A stretch of DNA of 64,000 bases from Parastagonospora avenae f. sp. tritici 18332-5. Taxonomy: Eukaryota > Ascomycota > Dothideomycetes > Pleosporales > Phaeosphaeriaceae. The stretch spans positions 1 to 64,000 of the forward strand of contig JAFJTR010000104.1 of assembly GCA_022559985.1 (NCBI GenBank), given 5' to 3'. Below are positions 34,906 through 45,005 of this stretch, one piece after another; positions within the stretch are counted from its first letter, which is position 1; every line of letters begins with the position of its first letter. The position numbers and the translations under genes were made by a program. A model generated the notes under the pieces. The model saw nothing but the letters and a program-made list of their open reading frames with translations, did no database searches and was not told the origin of the DNA.

Positions 34906-36583
34906 TTACATCTTCCAGAGCTCAAAAGCTCCGATCATGCGCTCCAGTGACATAGACTCAATTTCCACCTCAAGCAGGCTCTTCCCGTCCGGGATCTCCA
35001 TGATTCCTGATTGTGCGTGTTGCGAGACCTCGTTGGGATCTAGTTTGACGTCGATGTTCAGATGTATTTCTTGCTTTTGCGCCGCATACATCTTGTGCGT
35101 GGGAGTGAGGCTGAAAATCATACTTCCTGTTCGCGGAGCTACGGGGCTAGAAAGGTAGTCATCATACATGTCTGGAAAACCAGTTTAAGCGCATATGATC
35201 TGTGAATCATGTGTGCCAGCTCCCTCCAAACATCTCTCTACGAGAAGTCGGCCAGACGTTTGTAGATGACTTGCAGTTTGACTGGCATGTTCAGCCACAG
35301 ACTCTCCACGATGAATGATGTTGTTGAGATGCAAAGCAAGCCCTACAGGAATGATCAGAAGTAGCTAGGCAAGCTCACCAGCCGAGATGATGTTTGATTG
35401 CGAGACGATCCCGCGGATTTCATTCTGTCAGATTGTAGGTCAGTGGCGTTATCCGCATATGCCATTTAGGGCGCACAGCGCACCGGAGATGTCGGTAAGG
35501 TCTCAGCCTCGAGCCAGAAGAAATTTGTGATTTGGAATGTGCTTTCGATGAAGGCTGAGAGAATGGCTGTGAGGTTTAGCTTTTCCTTGTCAGCAAATGC
35601 TTTGGGAGATCTTGATGGGGGTCTCACATAGGACCCGAGAACGTCATTGCGAAAAGTTTCCTATTCAGTCCCTAGATGCTCGGATGAGGCTGGCGAGAAG
35701 GCACTCATCATGCGGTCGATGACGCTTTGGTCTGGGGGCGTTGTCATCCCCAGCAGCCTACAATTCAGCAACGCAACAACCAATTTAAACATATTCCTTA
35801 AGTCTTCGGGCTCAACCTTCCCTCTCAAATTTCTCGAGTATGAACTCGGCAGCGCACTCGCAGCCATCTTCACGGTCTCTCTTCAACTACTGTATTTTAG
35901 ACTTCTCTCTTCTTGCACCCGATGCATGACAAAGAACAACACATCCAGGAGATCTTCGTCGTCCTCTTCTGTCCGCTGACTATCTATTCCACCTATTCTA
36001 CCAGCCATACTCCGAAAAAGAAGCCTCACATCATCAACTGGTCCCCTCTGCCTAGTCCGTGGCACCCCGCCAATCAAGCCGTAGTCTCTCCACAGCACGC
36101 TACTTGAACAACGTGACATCATGTAGATACCTCGGAGAAAGGTGCCGCAAGTCATGCGCTTGCCCAAGTCAACTGAAAAAGGGTATGAGCCATAGTGGAG
36201 CATCATTTTGTAGAGTGGCCCGGCTTTGGTTATTACTGTCTTAATGTCTGGATTGCGCTCCGCCAGGAAAGTGATGAAAGTTTCTTCGGACCAATCTATC
36301 GAAGTTAGGAAAGATAGCCTTTCGTATAAGGCGGTTACAAAGTACAAGCTGGACCAGGAACATTGTCTTTGGATGCTCTTGCCAAAAACAAAGCCTGAAA
36401 CTCCTCCAGGCGATTCTCGTCCCATCAATACAACACATTGAGGAATTGACTTCGTACTTGGTCTAGTTGGGTGTTCTATGTTTAGTATCTGGTCTTGCAA
36501 TCGTTGAAGTCAAGCTTACCGGGCGATGTGCAGACATGTCGTGGATCCACGTGTTGCGGTCTTTTACTCGAGGAGCTACCCAT
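34906..36583 (-). pseudogene. TLDc-like protein gene, probably interrupted
   Basis: The start is MGSSSSKRPQHVDPRHVCTS (a plausible N-myristoylation sequence), joined by a GT-AG intron to a long exon (to 35883) with FGKSIQRQCSWSSLYFVTAL and GPVDDVRLLFRSMAGRIGG. A TGA at 35883-35885 interrupts the frame, which then continues as KVEPEDLRNMFKLVVALLNC to 35661. Further pieces (LFAMTFSGPM, SAFIESTFQITNFFWLEAET, LHLNNIIHRGESVWLNMPVK) and a last exon (35169-34906) ending MSLERMIGAFELWKM resemble fungal TLDc/RTC5-type proteins, whose C-termini end with a similar E-x-x-x-V-W/ELW strand. Exon joining after 35883 is not fully resolved. The family call is inference; the gene is either broken or spliced in a way I cannot see. 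Confidence 0.45.
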
Positions 36584-37007
36584 CTTCAATCATGTACGCG
36601 GCGTGCGCTTCTGAGGTCAAGAAGAGTTGTCGAAGGTGGTAGCCAAGCACACATCAGGCAGCGATGAGGCTGAGTAGACACGCCTCTTAGTACGCTCGAA
36701 GAAGCCTAGCGCAATGATCGAGGGGGTTTCCTTCAATACCGCACCACCAGGCGTGGGCAAAGTTCATGTCCGCTGTGTTTCTAAGGAGAAAATGTGAAGA
36801 GGTAGCATGTGTATGTTTAAAAATCTCTAACATAATGAGGTGGAGTATCTTAGAGCTATGTAAACATTCAGGCAACCCTAAGCTTATAATGATTTTACCC
36901 TTACAGACTATTAGCTTATGTTGTGTAGGTGCAGCGGGCACGAATTTTGCCGCTGCCTGATGACACCAATACATTTTCTTAGTCATAGCAGACATTCTAA
37001 AAAAAAT
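36584..37007. other. Intergenic
   Basis: Contains the promoter side of the TLDc-like gene and the 3' flank of ALG12. No gene was seen. Confidence 0.5.
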
Positions 37008-38813
37008 CTACATAGCATGCTGATTGACCAGAATGTGAATCTTCGGCTCCATCTTCACCTCCACCCAATACCCTCGAAGAACCTTCTCCCTCAGCACTCT
37101 TTCCGCACTATTCCAACCCTCTGCAATCTTATCCGTCCAGTGCTTCGGTGCAACAACAGCATAGTTTCCCTTATACACATCCTCGACCGCCGAGCCACTT
37201 TTCTGACCAGGCTTCAACACGCGCACGCCTCCAAACCCATACACGACATGTGCAACCGCCCAACTCCCAATAAATTTCTCTGGCCGCTCAGCGAGGACGT
37301 AATCGAACGAGGCCCAGAACATGGGATCGAGCACGGCAGAAGGGTCTTCGGTCTTGTCGTACGTCCAAACGCGCTTGGAATGCATGTCTTGCGATTCCAA
37401 GACATCTAGTATGGTCTGGGCGCCGCTGTGACTCTCTAGGAAGCGCGTGACACCAGTTTGACACGCGAGATTGTCGAAGTAGACGTTAAAGTGGGGACGG
37501 GTGGGATGTTGGAACTTGTGGTGGAGAATGTGGAGCGCGGTTCCGCCGGGGTAGTTGAGGCTGGATAGCGCGAGGATTGTGGTGGATGCTGCGAATGAGA
37601 CGAGGACTGAGGCTACTAGGGCTAGGCTTAGAACGGCATATACGATTGATTTTGACCTTCGGTTCCAGATCCAAGATGCTCCGGCTGCAGATACGCCGGT
37701 CAGGGCTGGGGTAACGTAGATGATGAACCGCCATTCTTTGTGTGGTAGGAAGCTGTACAACGCTACAAATGCCAATGATGGGACAAGCAGATCCAGACTT
37801 CGCTGCCTAGTGGCGAAGTTCATTACTGCGACGGGTATGCACAATAAGTAGGTCGCAGGGTTGAGAAGTAAGCGTGGCAAGGCATTGGCGAAGTAATAAT
37901 GCCATGGGGAAACACCCCAGTCAGTCGAATGTCCCTGGACGGTGTTGTAGTAGAACGCAACCCACTCAGGCCACAGTGGGAATGATTGCCACATGAAGGA
38001 GTCCAGAGGTACGGTGCAGAGAAGGCCGATGACGAGTCCACCCAGACCAGCAGGGATAATAACACTCGTGATTGAGACGCTTTTCGTGGCGAAGAGGTAG
38101 ATCGTGAGGGTATAAACTAGAATGGCAAGCTCAGATCGGAACACTATACCAGCGATTGTGAGCAGATAGAGGCTTAAGCGGTACCCTTTTGCCGCGTGCC
38201 ACGGCGCAGTTGTCGCTATGAGAATGCTGCGCAAAGCGAGGTTGCCTTTGACGATGTTAATATTTGAACTGTGGTTCTCGCGCAGCTACTCACTGAAGAT
38301 CAACGCGAACATATTAGGCAGTGTCCGTGACGCATAATACATGACATGGAACTGGCTCGCCTGGAATAGAGCATACCAGATGCCCGCACTGGTACCAAAA
38401 GTCTTTTGCACGCTGCGTCCAAAAGCAACGAGCGCAGCAGCATTCATAAGGCCAAGAATTGCTCTAACTATAACCTCATCAGCTCAGAACTCACCAAGAA
38501 ATTTCATGATAATCCACATACCCAGCAACTGCACCTGCTCCATCCTGCCCACCATCCACAAAAACGGCCTACTCAACCCACTCAACACCAACGCCCCCGC
38601 AAATGTCCTCGGCACGCTCCCCGGAAACGACACATGATCGTAATTCGCCGTGAGAAACTGATCCGCGTTTTCAGTCGGAATCCCATGCACCAGAATATCG
38701 TGTATCGCCTGGATATTGAACGACTCTTCCACCTTTGTGTACGGCGAGACGAAGAGATGGATTAGAATGAATGTGGGGATGAGCGTGAAGAATGGCCATA
38801 TCGGGAACGGCAT
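37008..38813 (-). CDS. ALG12: ALG12 alpha-1,6-mannosyltransferase
   Basis: Three exons (38813-38522, 38467-38294, 38245-37008) give 567 residues. ALG12 (GT22 family) adds the eighth mannose, alpha-1,6-linked, to the lipid-linked N-glycan precursor in the ER lumen, using dolichyl-phosphate mannose. The lumenal loop after the first helix carries YTKVEESFNIQAIHDILVHG with its conserved acidic residues, followed by YDHVSFPGSVPRTF; both are typical of ALG12 among GT22 enzymes. Many hydrophobic helices follow, with HKEWRFIIYVTPAL as another family motif. Intron 1 must be read with the GTATGT donor; a closer GGTGAG would make an intron of under 35 nt and break the frame. It is transcribed divergently from PFA4. 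Confidence 0.93.
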
Positions 38814-39014
38814 GGCATCGAGATCCCAATCGCGATCGAGATGATAGATGTGATGGATGGAGACGGGGAGAGAAGATGTGAGGTATGGTACTGCAAGGAC
38901 CCCAATATCGCGACCAATCACGTGTCCTCGCGCATCGACCCACTCCGGATCCTCACGTCTCACATCCGCACCACTCCCTCTCCCACATGCCATGTCTCCC
39001 TCCCCCATACTAAA
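38814..39014. promoter_or_regulatory. Shared divergent promoter, ALG12 / PFA4
   Basis: Only 201 nt separate the two start codons, so both promoters and 5' UTRs are compressed here. Confidence 0.6.
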
Positions 39015-40316
39015 ATGGAACTCTCCCACCTCGCCGTGCCCTCCGTCTACCTACTAATCTTCTTTCTCGGGTACCCCTCCCAATGGCTTCTCGTCCAGCT
39101 CGAGCCCAGGCCACTAACCAAGAACGAACTCATTTTCGCCAACGTCATTCTAGTGTTGATATTCATCACATATACGAAGAGCGTGTTTGTGGATCCTGGC
39201 AGGATACCTCCGGACTGGGCAGAGAAGCAAGAGCCAGGATATTCATCTTCTCCTCCTCAGAAAACCACTCGAAAATGGTGTCGGAAATGCTCTGCCCCAA
39301 AACCACCCCGAGCCCACCACTGCAAAGCATGTAAACGCTGCATCCCTAAAATGGACCACCACTGCCCCTGGACCTCCTCCTGCGTCTCGTACACCACCTT
39401 CCCACACTTCCTGCGCTTCCTCCTCTCCACCACAGCCGGCCTCTCATTCCTGCAACTCCTGCTCTTCACGCGCCTCGCGCACCTCTGGAACGCGCGGCAC
39501 CTGCCCGCCTCCCTGGGACCGCCTCCCTTCATGTTATTCCACCTCTTCGCCGCCACCCTCGTGAATAGTCTGACGCTCTTTGCCGTCGGCATCCTCGCGC
39601 TGCGCAACCTCTGGGTCCTGTCCATCAACGTGACCACCATCGAGGGCTGGGAAATCGAGCGCCACCGCACGCTCCTGCGGCGCGCGAGGCACTTTGGTGG
39701 GTATTTGCAAACGCCCGATGGCCAGAGTGTTCGCATAAAGAAACAAGAGTTTCCATACGACATCGGCATTTGGAGGAATATATGCCAGGGCATGGGCAGT
39801 AAGTATCCGATTATGTGGTTTAATCCGTTTGCGCCGACGCCGAGCGTGCAGAGCGCGTTGTGGTTCGAGGTTAATGGGTTCGAGGATGAGGGCACCGTGT
39901 GGCCGCCGCCGGATCCGGATCGGAGTTATAAGAGGGTAGAGAGGGTGGAGGGGGAGGCGTTTGTGTTCGAGGGTGAGAAGCTGGGGGCTGAAGAGACGGT
40001 CAAGGCGTTTAGGGCGAGGCAGGCGGAGGATGTGGTTAGAAGGAGGAAGCCGTTTGTGGAGAGGTTGGAGGAGAGGGTGGAGCGCGATGATGATGAGTAT
40101 GAGTATGGTGAGGACGCGAGTGAGGGGGAGGAAGAGGAGGAAAAGTATGGCGAGGGCGAAGGGGAAGAGGGGTGGCGGAATTCTGAGGGCGAGAGATTGC
40201 AGGACTATGGCGTGGATGAAGATGTTGAGTTCTATGATGAGCAGGAGGATGAGACTCCGCTGGCGGAGTTGATGGCACGTAGACAAGCGGCATCTAACGG
40301 GGCGTCGTGCTTATAG
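39015..40316 (+). CDS. PFA4: Palmitoyltransferase PFA4 (DHHC family)
   Basis: A single exon encodes 433 residues. The enzyme S-palmitoylates proteins in the ER; in yeast its known client is chitin synthase Chs3, which needs it for ER exit. Two helices (SVYLLIFFLGYPSQWLLVQL region and ELIFANVILVLIFITYTKSV) precede the Cys-rich domain, whose centre is CKRCIPKMDHHCPWTSSCVS with the catalytic DHHC. Two more helices follow (SFLQLLLFTRLAHL and ATLVNSLTLFAVGILALRNL), then TTIEGWEIERH, a TTxE-like motif. The C-terminal 100 or so residues are strongly acidic and low in complexity (EYGEDASEGEEEEEKYGEG). The start is the ATG of MELSHLAVPS; an upstream in-frame extension is unlikely because it would overlap the promoter. 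Confidence 0.93.
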   Translation: MELSHLAVPSVYLLIFFLGYPSQWLLVQLEPRPLTKNELIFANVILVLIFITYTKSVFVDPGRIPPDWAEKQEPGYSSSPPQKTTRKWCRKCSAPKPPRAHHCKACKRCIPKMDHHCPWTSSCVSYTTFPHFLRFLLSTTAGLSFLQLLLFTRLAHLWNARHLPASLGPPPFMLFHLFAATLVNSLTLFAVGILALRNLWVLSINVTTIEGWEIERHRTLLRRARHFGGYLQTPDGQSVRIKKQEFPYDIGIWRNICQGMGSKYPIMWFNPFAPTPSVQSALWFEVNGFEDEGTVWPPPDPDRSYKRVERVEGEAFVFEGEKLGAEETVKAFRARQAEDVVRRRKPFVERLEERVERDDDEYEYGEDASEGEEEEEKYGEGEGEEGWRNSEGERLQDYGVDEDVEFYDEQEDETPLAELMARRQAASNGASCL

Positions 40317-40746
40317 CAGACATTGTCACTACACGAACAAGAGACATTCCCAAGCTCACTAGTTTGCATTCGATATGAGCGAGTGTGGGTCCATGCGTGA
40401 GCAAAGAGTAATCTAACCCATCCATCCAGCTGAGAAGTTTCAAAGAGGTATCTCGTCCAATGAATGTGCCCATTATACGCCGTCCTATCCAACCCGTACC
40501 ATACACCATCGCATCCCCCCGATGTGGAAAATATATTGCCATACAAGTGTGAATCGAAGTCCCCCAAAGATTGTGTCTGTTCCTCCATACATTCTGAACC
40601 CTTTCCGGCTATGTTTCGATGCCGTTTCTTCCTCTCAATTTGGCATGTGCTGGTCCTTCGCTGCCCGGTGATTCGCGTATGTCGGCATACGCATCGATCT
40701 GATCTGCTTCGTAGTCGAACAAGACCGGGGCGGGGCTCGGCGTGCC
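40317..40746. other. Convergent intergenic region
   Basis: Lies between the 3' ends of PFA4 and the HapC gene. No gene was seen. Confidence 0.5.
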
Positions 40747-41852
40747 CTAGTACTCGCCGGAGCCGTTGCCGTTGTGCACAGTGTATCCGAAGGTGTTGCT
40801 GCCGTCCTCGGCCATTTCGCTGTCGCCGCTCAATACATGCTGTTCCGAATTTGCTGGGCCGCCTGGGTTGGGCCCGCCGGCACCTGCTGCACCGAACTGC
40901 CCGGCAGGCTTGTTCTGATTTGCGAGGAGGGTCTTATCCCACCAATCAATATATAGTTCAGATAAACGTCTTTGGCCAATGTTACGGCAACAAATGAGAC
41001 GGTAACAGGGACAAGGAGGGGGTCAAACTTACTTCGCGGTATCTGGAGAGGTAGATCTTGAGGGCTTCCGAGTAGTTCTCGAAGCCGAGGGAGGTCATGG
41101 CGAAGAGGATGTCCTCGCCATTGACCGTCTTGCGCTTCTCCTGCTGGCACTTTTCGGAGGCTAGCGTGTGCAAGTCAGTAGAGGCTAATATAAGACTAAA
41201 ACGCAGACTCACCCTCGCTGGTGATGAACGAGATGAACTCGCTCACGCACTCCTGCATGCATTCCTTTGCTTCCTTTGCAATCTTGGCGTTGTCGGGCAG
41301 GGCCATCTTCATGATGCGGGCGACTGGAGCAAAGTTACGTATGTTAGCATCCGATGCAGTAGCGTTGGGGATTGTGTGGAGGGAGGTGGATTGTGGCGGG
41401 GAAGTGGAGGAATGTGGAGACGAGGACGACATGGCGCTCTGCAGGGCAGCGGGTGCTCAGGTACACGGGCGCGCTGAGTGGCTCGCGGCGATTGCTAGAT
41501 GTTCGCGGATCGACGCAGCTTTTCAGGCTCGGGCGCGCGATTGGAGGAAGTGTAGGCATCCAGGAGCAATCCGTCGACGTGCAGATGGGAGGGCAGCGGG
41601 CGCGCAAATCAAACAACGGCAGGCGGTGGGCAAGGAAGGGAGAGTATACGCACCATTGGCGATTGGAAGCCATCGATCCTGCTCCTTGACTTCGAATTCG
41701 TACCCGAGGCCCTGGGCTTGTGCGTCTGCGCCTTCTCTGTCCATGTGTTGCTCGTCTCCGTCAGGCGACTGGCCTTGCACGACCATGTCCTCTGCCTTTG
41801 TATTCTGCTTGGACTGCATGGACCCCTGCGGGTTCTCGGGCGTGGACGACAT
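40747..41852 (-). CDS. hapC: CCAAT-binding factor subunit HapC (NF-YB / HAP3)
   Basis: Four exons (41852-41654, 41323-41213, 41160-41033, 40914-40747) give 201 residues. HapC forms a histone-fold dimer with HapE and recruits HapB to bind CCAAT boxes. The histone fold is split over exons 1-3: [80 protein letters not shown], then IYLSRYRE. The N-terminal 50 residues are polar. The C-terminal 55 are Gly/Asn/Pro-rich and end HNGNGSGEY. Introns 1 and 3 are unusually long for this window (330 and 118 nt). The region upstream is a long, CG-rich leader or promoter. Confidence 0.95.
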
Positions 41853-43495
41853 GATGGCTAGCGGTGCGCTGGCGGGATGCGCAGTAATTCGCTGGCAACC
41901 ACGTCACTGAGGAACGATGGGATGGCTTAGCGGCCGTGTACGCGACCTTGGTGCTACGGGATGGGAGACTGACGGGGGCGCAGTTAGCGGCATGCAACTG
42001 GACGGGGCACGAGACGCAGCTAACGTACAGTGCGGCGAGTTGGGGGGGGGGAAGGCGCGTGGGAGGGAGTGGGCAGGCGCAAGGGAGGGCGTGGAGCGTG
42101 AACTGGCAGTGACGACACGCGACGGCGAGGGGGAGGAAGTCGCGGACGGCGCAGCAGGCAGGCGCGACACGGACACGAATAAACACGCTCGGATTCGTCG
42201 GCGTCGTACAGAGTGCGCGCGGTGGTGGAGCTATCACAGGGCTTTAGGATGGCCGCGGTGGGACTGCATGCAGTGGGTAGACCGCGGGCTGCAATTGATG
42301 CTTGTTCCGGCTGGAGCTGGCTGAGGTGTCTTCTGGTGTGTCTGTTGTTGTCAGTCAGGCTCTGTAACGGTTGCGCTCGTCGTGACAGCAATGACGTGTG
42401 TAGCCAATGGGACGTGGTGTTGGCGTTGAAACTTCCAGTGTCAGCCCTGCGGCGGGACCTTGGTTGGGCGAATGAAAGTGGTGGGAGAAAGCGAAACCCC
42501 GAAATCTCGGCCTATTTTGCCCATCAGCGGGGGCGACGGGTTCAGCCGCATTGTCGTTCACTGCCGTCACCCACGTGCCCATCACGACCATCCGAACGGA
42601 ACCCAACTCTGCTCTGAGATACTCCAGCAATTCCTATGCAAAATACACATCGTGCAGCCCAACCACATTCGCGAGACCATTTAACACACAACCTCTGCTG
42701 GCAGCTGCAGGTCAAGCTCGCCATGGTCCGCCTGATTCGGCGCCCTATACCTTCGCATATTCTCCCTCCCATTAGGCTCGCATCCGGCATTCTCCCCCAC
42801 AATAAATGAGCCATCACATCACCTCCAGCACGCTTACTCACCTCCGCCCACATCACCACACCATCATACACATACACCACATTACAACGCGTTCAATCTG
42901 CCGCGTGAGGGGCATCCCACCCGCAGCCCGCGCTCATGCGTTGTCCCTCCCACCAGCATCCCCGCCAGCTTCACTTCGCGTCCCAACGACGTCAGCCCGG
43001 CCACTCACCGGTGTGCCCTGTGCAGCCGAGCCGGTATCCTATGAGCTATTTGCCCAGAATATCGGGGAAAAGCATGGCGTCGATCTGCGCTGCCCTGCCG
43101 CCAACACACTGTGCAGGAGCCCTGGCTAGATACCGACAGCGCGGTGCTACTAGCTAACGAATGCATGTGAAAGGAGGGCACGTGGGGAAGCGAGGTGGGG
43201 TATCAGATTTTTTGATTGTGCTTTGATGGTGCCGTTATGACGCTGTTGATGACTCTTGCGCGTAGCTCTATGGCGGTGGGATGGCTTCTAGCGACGGGCT
43301 ATCTGCAAGTTGTCGTAATAGCTCGAGCGTCATGGTTGATGAGCTATTCTGATTCTATGCTCCCAGATCATGCCACTTCATGTCGGATGGATGTCACCAC
43401 ATGTGTCAGGCCTCACTGCAAGATAGCGCGTGCCTCGAGCATCGGCCGTGTGCCCACACGATCAAAGGCTGATTGCATGAACTATGCTCGACCTT
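41853..43495. other. Long upstream region of hapC
   Basis: About 1.6 kb without a supported gene. The part next to hapC is GC-rich with a run of G at about 42042-42052. A CCAAT word lies at 42404-42408 on the plus strand. It may contain a long 5' UTR of hapC, and the right end is the 3' flank of prefoldin 2. Confidence 0.5.
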
Positions 43496-44141
43496 CTACT
43501 CGGGTTGCTGAACGACTTGCACATTGTTCTTCTTCTGTAGGACTGTCAGTGAGTGCTCACGAGATCGAGTGCTGCATGCTCGCGGCACGGTCGACCACGC
43601 ACCTTCCACTTCTCCATGTCATCTTGCTTCGTCTTGTACTGCTTGACTAGCTCTTCTAGCGCATTCTTCAGGCCGTCTGAGTTGGTCTTGAGGATGGGCA
43701 CTACTTCCTTGACCGTACGCTCAGTCAAGACGCCGTTGATCATGCGGAAGCATTTGCGGTCTCCGGGTAATGGCTCCAGTGTCTCTAGTACGAGCCTATG
43801 TCATTTAGTGTTGATCCTTCGGCCCTTTGCGCATGACGAAGCGGTGTGAAAAGGTGAAGACAAGACGTAAGAAAGGAAGCATGCACGCAAGGCTGACACG
43901 GAAAGGGAGCGGTGTAGATGCCGAAATCGGGCTGTAGATCTGAGATGACTGTGGATGGAACGTACTTGTGCTCTTCCGTCTCTTGCTCGATGTCACCAAT
44001 TTTCTGAGCTATCGTTTGTAATGTGTTCTTGTAGTTTTGATATGTGGTTTGGAGCTCTGGTAGGCATTTAGTGTATGAGAGATATTTTTGGTCGCGTGAC
44101 CACTCACCTTGTTGCTTTTTCAGCTGTGCCTGCGACGCCAT
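43496..44141 (-). CDS. GIM4: Prefoldin subunit 2
   Basis: Four exons (44141-44108, 44056-43966, 43795-43603, 43534-43496) give 118 residues, the normal length for a beta-type prefoldin. Prefoldin is the hexameric cytosolic chaperone that passes unfolded actin and tubulin to the CCT chaperonin. The N-terminal coiled coil reads QLKKQQELQTTYQNYKNTLQ then TIAQKIGDIEQETEEHKLVL. The central hairpin has LEPLPGDRKCFRMINGVLTE with the family's GRKCFRMI-like motif. The second coiled coil is LKNALEELVKQYKTKQDDME. The last exon is only 13 codons including the stop. Confidence 0.93.
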
Positions 44142-44510
44142 GTTGACGTTTGGGAATGTGTATCGTGTTTGACTTCAATATTGGTGTTCCGACTCTCGAT
44201 GCGGGGAGCTCGGAGGTGGTGAGAAAGCAACGCACAGATTTTGACTACTGCAGCGCTGAGAATAGAGTGCTGCAAACGCCGAAAATCGTAGTTGCAATTG
44301 TAGTCGGTAAATTACAAGAGAGAGGAAGAGTAGTCAAAGTTGAGCTCGCGGTCGTGTGGTGAATAAGTGCTCGCGCTCGGACTCACGAGATTTATGATTT
44401 CCCGATTAGTCCCCAAGAGCTCCAACATCGACTCCACGCCACCGCGTCGCAAGCCCTCTCACTCTCCGCAACAGCTCTGAAACGACGACCAGCACACTCC
44501 TGCGCCCCCA
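44142..44510. promoter_or_regulatory. Shared divergent promoter, prefoldin 2 / CMC2-like
   Basis: The start codons face away from each other across 369 nt. No specific element is called. Confidence 0.5.
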
Positions 44511-44809
44511 ATGCATCCCCATCTCCACACCGAAGAAGTTCAAAAGAGCACGTCCACCCCACCCCACCTCGCCCCCCACCACCTCTCTAACACTCCCCAG
44601 ACTGCGCCGACGTCGTCGCCGCCCTCGACGAATGCCACGCCCGCGGCTTCCTCTGGAAAGTCACCGGCAACTGCACCGACGCAAAGTACAAAGTGAACAT
44701 GTGTCTGCGCGCACAGCGGCTCGAGCGGACGCGGGTGAATCGCGAGGTGGCCAAGGAGAAGCGGGAGAAGATTGAGAAGGTGTGGGCGGAGCTGGATGCG
44801 AACAAATGA
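44511..44809 (+). CDS. CMC2: CMC2-like mitochondrial Cys-x9-Cys protein
   Basis: The N-terminus MHPHLHTEE and the second part, with CADVVAALDECHARGFLWKV, GNCTDAKYKVNMCLRAQRLE and KREKIEKVWAELDANK, match CMC2, a twin CX9C protein of the mitochondrial intermembrane space that supports cytochrome c oxidase assembly. The twin pattern is visible as C-x9-C then C-x9-C. The two parts are in different frames. The only nearby GT donor (at about 44538) joined to the CAG acceptor (ending at about 44604) leaves the frame off by one base, so the exon boundary or the sequence has something I cannot explain. The product call is firm; the exact model is not. Confidence 0.75.
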
Positions 44810-45005
44810 GTGAATAGGATGGGGTGTAGGAATAGTAGTAGCGATTGTGTATAGGCATGTTTGGGAGTTATTTGGGAAGCATTGGATTTATGGGTGGAGA
44901 TGTATGATATCATGGGCGTTGGGGTATGGTGGCTTGTATGAAGGCCTTGCTATTATATGGTCGGGCGAGCTCTTCGCTGGGACCGGGACAATCTATCGGA
45001 GATCA

